From Polyangium sp. 6x1 (lineage in GTDB: Bacteria > Myxococcota_A > Polyangia > Polyangiales > Polyangiaceae): a stretch of DNA of 64,000 nt. Below are positions 61,931 through 64,000 of the stretch, piece by piece. Each line of letters opens with the position of its first letter. Position 1 is the first letter of the stretch. The stretch is from positions 62,001 to 126,000 of the forward strand of contig NZ_JARZHH010000028.1 in NCBI RefSeq assembly GCF_029946515.1, given 5' to 3'. The notes under the pieces are model-generated. The model did not search any database. It had not been told where the DNA came from and was given only the letters and a program-made list of their open reading frames with translations. A program made the translations under genes and the position numbers.

Positions 61931-64000
61931 CAGATGGGATCGAGCACGGGCGTCGGCGTCGACAGAAACGGCAGGCCGCTGCCGAGCTGCCCGTAATACG
62001 CCGCGCCCCAGCAGGAGAGCACGCCGTCCTGCGCGATGCCGCAGGTGTGCTCGTTGCCGAGCGAGAGCGTCTTCCACGGGCCGAGGCTCGGCACCTTCTG
62101 CGGCGCGTTGAAGCTCGTCAGGTTGCCGAGCGCGAGCTGGCCGAACGAGCCAACGCCCCAGCAAAAAAGGTCGCCACTTTTCTTCGTCGCACAGGTGGAC
62201 AAGCCCTGGCCGAGGAAAGGCCGCGCCCAGTCGGTCGCATTGCCGACCTGCGTGGGCGTCGTAATCGGCGTGATGGCATTGCCGAGGCCGAGCTCGCCAT
62301 TGTTGTTGCGGCCCCAGCACCAGAGGGTGCCGTCGAGGCGCACGCCGCAGGTGTGATTCGCGCCCGCGTCGATCGCCGCGTACGTCCCCGGGACGGCCTT
62401 CGGCACGTTCACGGGCGAGACCGTGTCGCCCTGCCCGAGGTGGCCGAGGTTGTTCAGGCCCCAGCAAAAGACGTTTCCTCCTTCGCGGAGGCCGCAGGTG
62501 AAGTCGCCGCTGGCCACGACGTCGAGCCAATCGGCGGGCTCGGCCTGGGCGATCCATTTCGGATCGGGGCGGGTCGTCGTCGAGGCGTCGCCGAGCTGGC
62601 CGCTCGCATTACGACCCCAGCACCAGAGGGTCTTGTCCTGACGTACGGCGCAGGTGTGGTTGTACCCCGCCGCGATCTCGATCCAGGGGGAATCGTTGCC
62701 GACGGTGGCATTGACGGCGGTGGGCACGGTCTGGGCCGTCACGGTGGGCCCATTGCCGAGCTCGCCGTTTCCGTCGAGGCCCCAGCAATACGGGACGTCC
62801 GGGCCGCCGCCCTCGCTCGCGATGCCGCAGGTATGCGTGCGGCCGAGCGCGATCCGCTTCCAGACCTTGCCCGCGCCGATCTCCACGGGCGCGACGCGCG
62901 TCCGCGTCGTGCCGTCGCCGAGGTGGCCGTAGACGTTGCGGCCCCAGCAGAAGAGCTTTCCGCCGGTGCGAATGGCGCAACCATTGTCGAGCTGCGTGTC
63001 GACCCGCTCCCAGTCCGTATCGGCGGAGACGGGCGTGACCTCGGTCCGGTCGGCGGAAAAGCCTACCCCGAGGGCCCCGCGGCTCGCCGAGCCCCAGCAG
63101 AGCAGATCACCGGTTTGCCGGACGCCGCAGGCGAAACGCAGGCCGCTCGAAATCGAGACCCAGTCGGTGATGTCGGGGATGGGCAAGGGGGTCAGGGCCG
63201 GCCCCTCGTTGCCCGGCTGGCCGGTTTGTCCGACGCTGCCGTCGCCCCAGCAATGGAGCTCGCCGCTCTTCTTCTGGCCGCAGCCGGCGAGATCGCCGAC
63301 GTCGAGGTTCGAGGACCAATCCGTGGCCATGTCGGCGGCTTTGGGCGTGAGGACGGTCGCGACGAGGCCATCGCCGACCTGCCCGAGGGAGTTCGCGCCC
63401 CAGCAATGGCGCGTCCCGTCGGTCTTCGTGGCGCAGGTGAACGCGTTGCCCGCCGACACGCTCGCCCAGTCGGTGGCGACCGTGAACTCCTGCGTGGGCA
63501 CGAGCCGCTGCGCGACGTTCGTGCCGTCGCCGAGCTGGCGGGCATTGTTGAAGCCCCAGCAATGGAGCGAGCCGTTCGATTTGACGCCGCAGGTGAACTC
63601 CGTCCCCGCCGAGACCAAAGACCAGGGGCCCGCGTCGACGAGCACGGGCGAGAGCGCGTTGTTCGTGGTGTTGTCGCCGATCTGGCCGCGGTTGTTCTGG
63701 CCCCAGCAATAAAGCGCGCCGCCCGCGCGAATGCCGCAGGCGTGGGTCGAGCCGGCGCTGAGGAACATCCAGTCGTCGTAGCCGCCTGCGCCAATGGCGG
63801 GCGTGGATTGCGCGACGCCGAGGCCGTCGCCGATCTGGCCGACGTTCCCCGAGCCGAAGCACGAGATGCGCTTGTTCTCGTCGAGCGCGCAGGTGAACGT
63901 GGCGCCCGCGCTCACGGAGACCCAGTTCGCCGCGCCAGACGCGGGCACGGGGCGCAGGAAGACCTGGTCCGACGTGCCGGTGCCGACCTGCCCGCTCGTG
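61930..64000 (-). CDS. RCC1-repeat surface protein (5' end outside the window)
   Basis: At least 690 residues are visible; the frame continues past base 64000 as QVGTGTSDQVFLRPVPASGA. It is almost wholly RCC1/BNR-type repeats of about 50 residues. Each contains a W/S..SAG.THTCG-like strand, CWG, and G(Q/H)(L/I)G(D/G)G. I count 13 CWG/CFG copies plus one partial. Such proteins form beta-propellers; two seven-bladed propellers would fit fourteen repeats. The Cys in every repeat suggests many disulfides. Signal or sorting tail lies outside view, and the C-terminus carries no MYXO-CTERM. An internal GTG at 63948 is not the real start. Confidence 0.88.
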   Translation of the reverse strand, partial: TSGQVGTGTSDQVFLRPVPASGAANWVSVSAGATFTCALDENKRISCFGSGNVGQIGDGLGVAQSTPAIGAGGYDDWMFLSAGSTHACGIRAGGALYCWGQNNRGQIGDNTTNNALSPVLVDAGPWSLVSAGTEFTCGVKSNGSLHCWGFNNARQLGDGTNVAQRLVPTQEFTVATDWASVSAGNAFTCATKTDGTRHCWGANSLGQVGDGLVATVLTPKAADMATDWSSNLDVGDLAGCGQKKSGELHCWGDGSVGQTGQPGNEGPALTPLPIPDITDWVSISSGLRFACGVRQTGDLLCWGSASRGALGVGFSADRTEVTPVSADTDWERVDTQLDNGCAIRTGGKLFCWGRNVYGHLGDGTTRTRVAPVEIGAGKVWKRIALGRTHTCGIASEGGGPDVPYCWGLDGNGELGNGPTVTAQTVPTAVNATVGNDSPWIEIAAGYNHTCAVRQDKTLWCWGRNASGQLGDASTTTRPDPKWIAQAEPADWLDVVASGDFTCGLREGGNVFCWGLNNLGHLGQGDTVSPVNVPKAVPGTYAAIDAGANHTCGVRLDGTLWCWGRNNNGELGLGNAITPITTPTQVGNATDWARPFLGQGLSTCATKKSGDLFCWGVGSFGQLALGNLTSFNAPQKVPSLGPWKTLSLGNEHTCGIAQDGVLSCWGAAYYGQLGSGLPFLSTPTPVLDPI

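Overview
This 64 kb window is very GC-rich chromosomal DNA, almost fully coding, with strong G/C at third codon positions. The protein families point to a myxobacterium, probably of the Polyangia/Sorangium side. They include a MYXO-CTERM sorting tail, Gly-Gly-Met low-complexity linkers in secreted proteins, a choice-of-anchor/MopE-type protein, a double-CXXCG protein, many lipoproteins and a long RCC1-repeat surface protein. The taxonomic call is inference from gene content. No phage, insertion sequence or CRISPR array is visible.

Layout. 1-6.6 kb is housekeeping: the N-terminus of a Ser/Thr kinase, guaB, an outer-membrane protein, two tandem tRNA-Ser genes, a two-gene acyl-CoA dehydrogenase operon, and rplM-rpsI with a clear sigma70-type promoter and a terminator. 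6.6-20.2 kb holds a SpoIIAA-like protein, an M23 peptidase, a TPR protein, a DUF2062-methyltransferase fusion, a tightly overlapped amidohydrolase pair with a small membrane protein, a DUF938 methyltransferase, and several lipoproteins. 20.2-25.6 kb carries an ABC exporter and a divergent ku/ligD end-joining cassette. 25.6-31.6 kb is accessory: LysR divergent from a DJ-1-like lipoprotein, a SitI6-like double-CXXCG protein, two SpoIIAA-like genes duplicated with their upstream regions, a Cys-rich lipoprotein, and a long inverted repeat in a non-coding gap.

31.7-38.3 kb: hemH, a DUF2330 MYXO-CTERM protein, cysD-cysNC for sulfate activation, and an unknown helical-repeat gene behind a perfect palindrome. 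38.7-49.6 kb is the most interesting region: six minus-strand genes with gaps of 42 bases or less, or overlaps. In transcription order they are a large outer-membrane protein, a small lipoprotein, a 920-residue OmpA-tailed lipoprotein, a second beta-barrel, a MoxR AAA+ ATPase and a very large VWA protein. I suggest they form one envelope machine driven by a MoxR/VWA chaperone pair.

49.8-64 kb: a choice-of-anchor L/MopE protein, an unknown gene, a 43/87-bp minisatellite, tesB, a zinc-cluster protein, a glyoxalase-like domain fused to six TIG domains with no signal peptide, and a divergent cluster resembling planctomycete secreted cytochrome/DUF1501 systems. The window ends inside a protein with about 14 RCC1 repeats.
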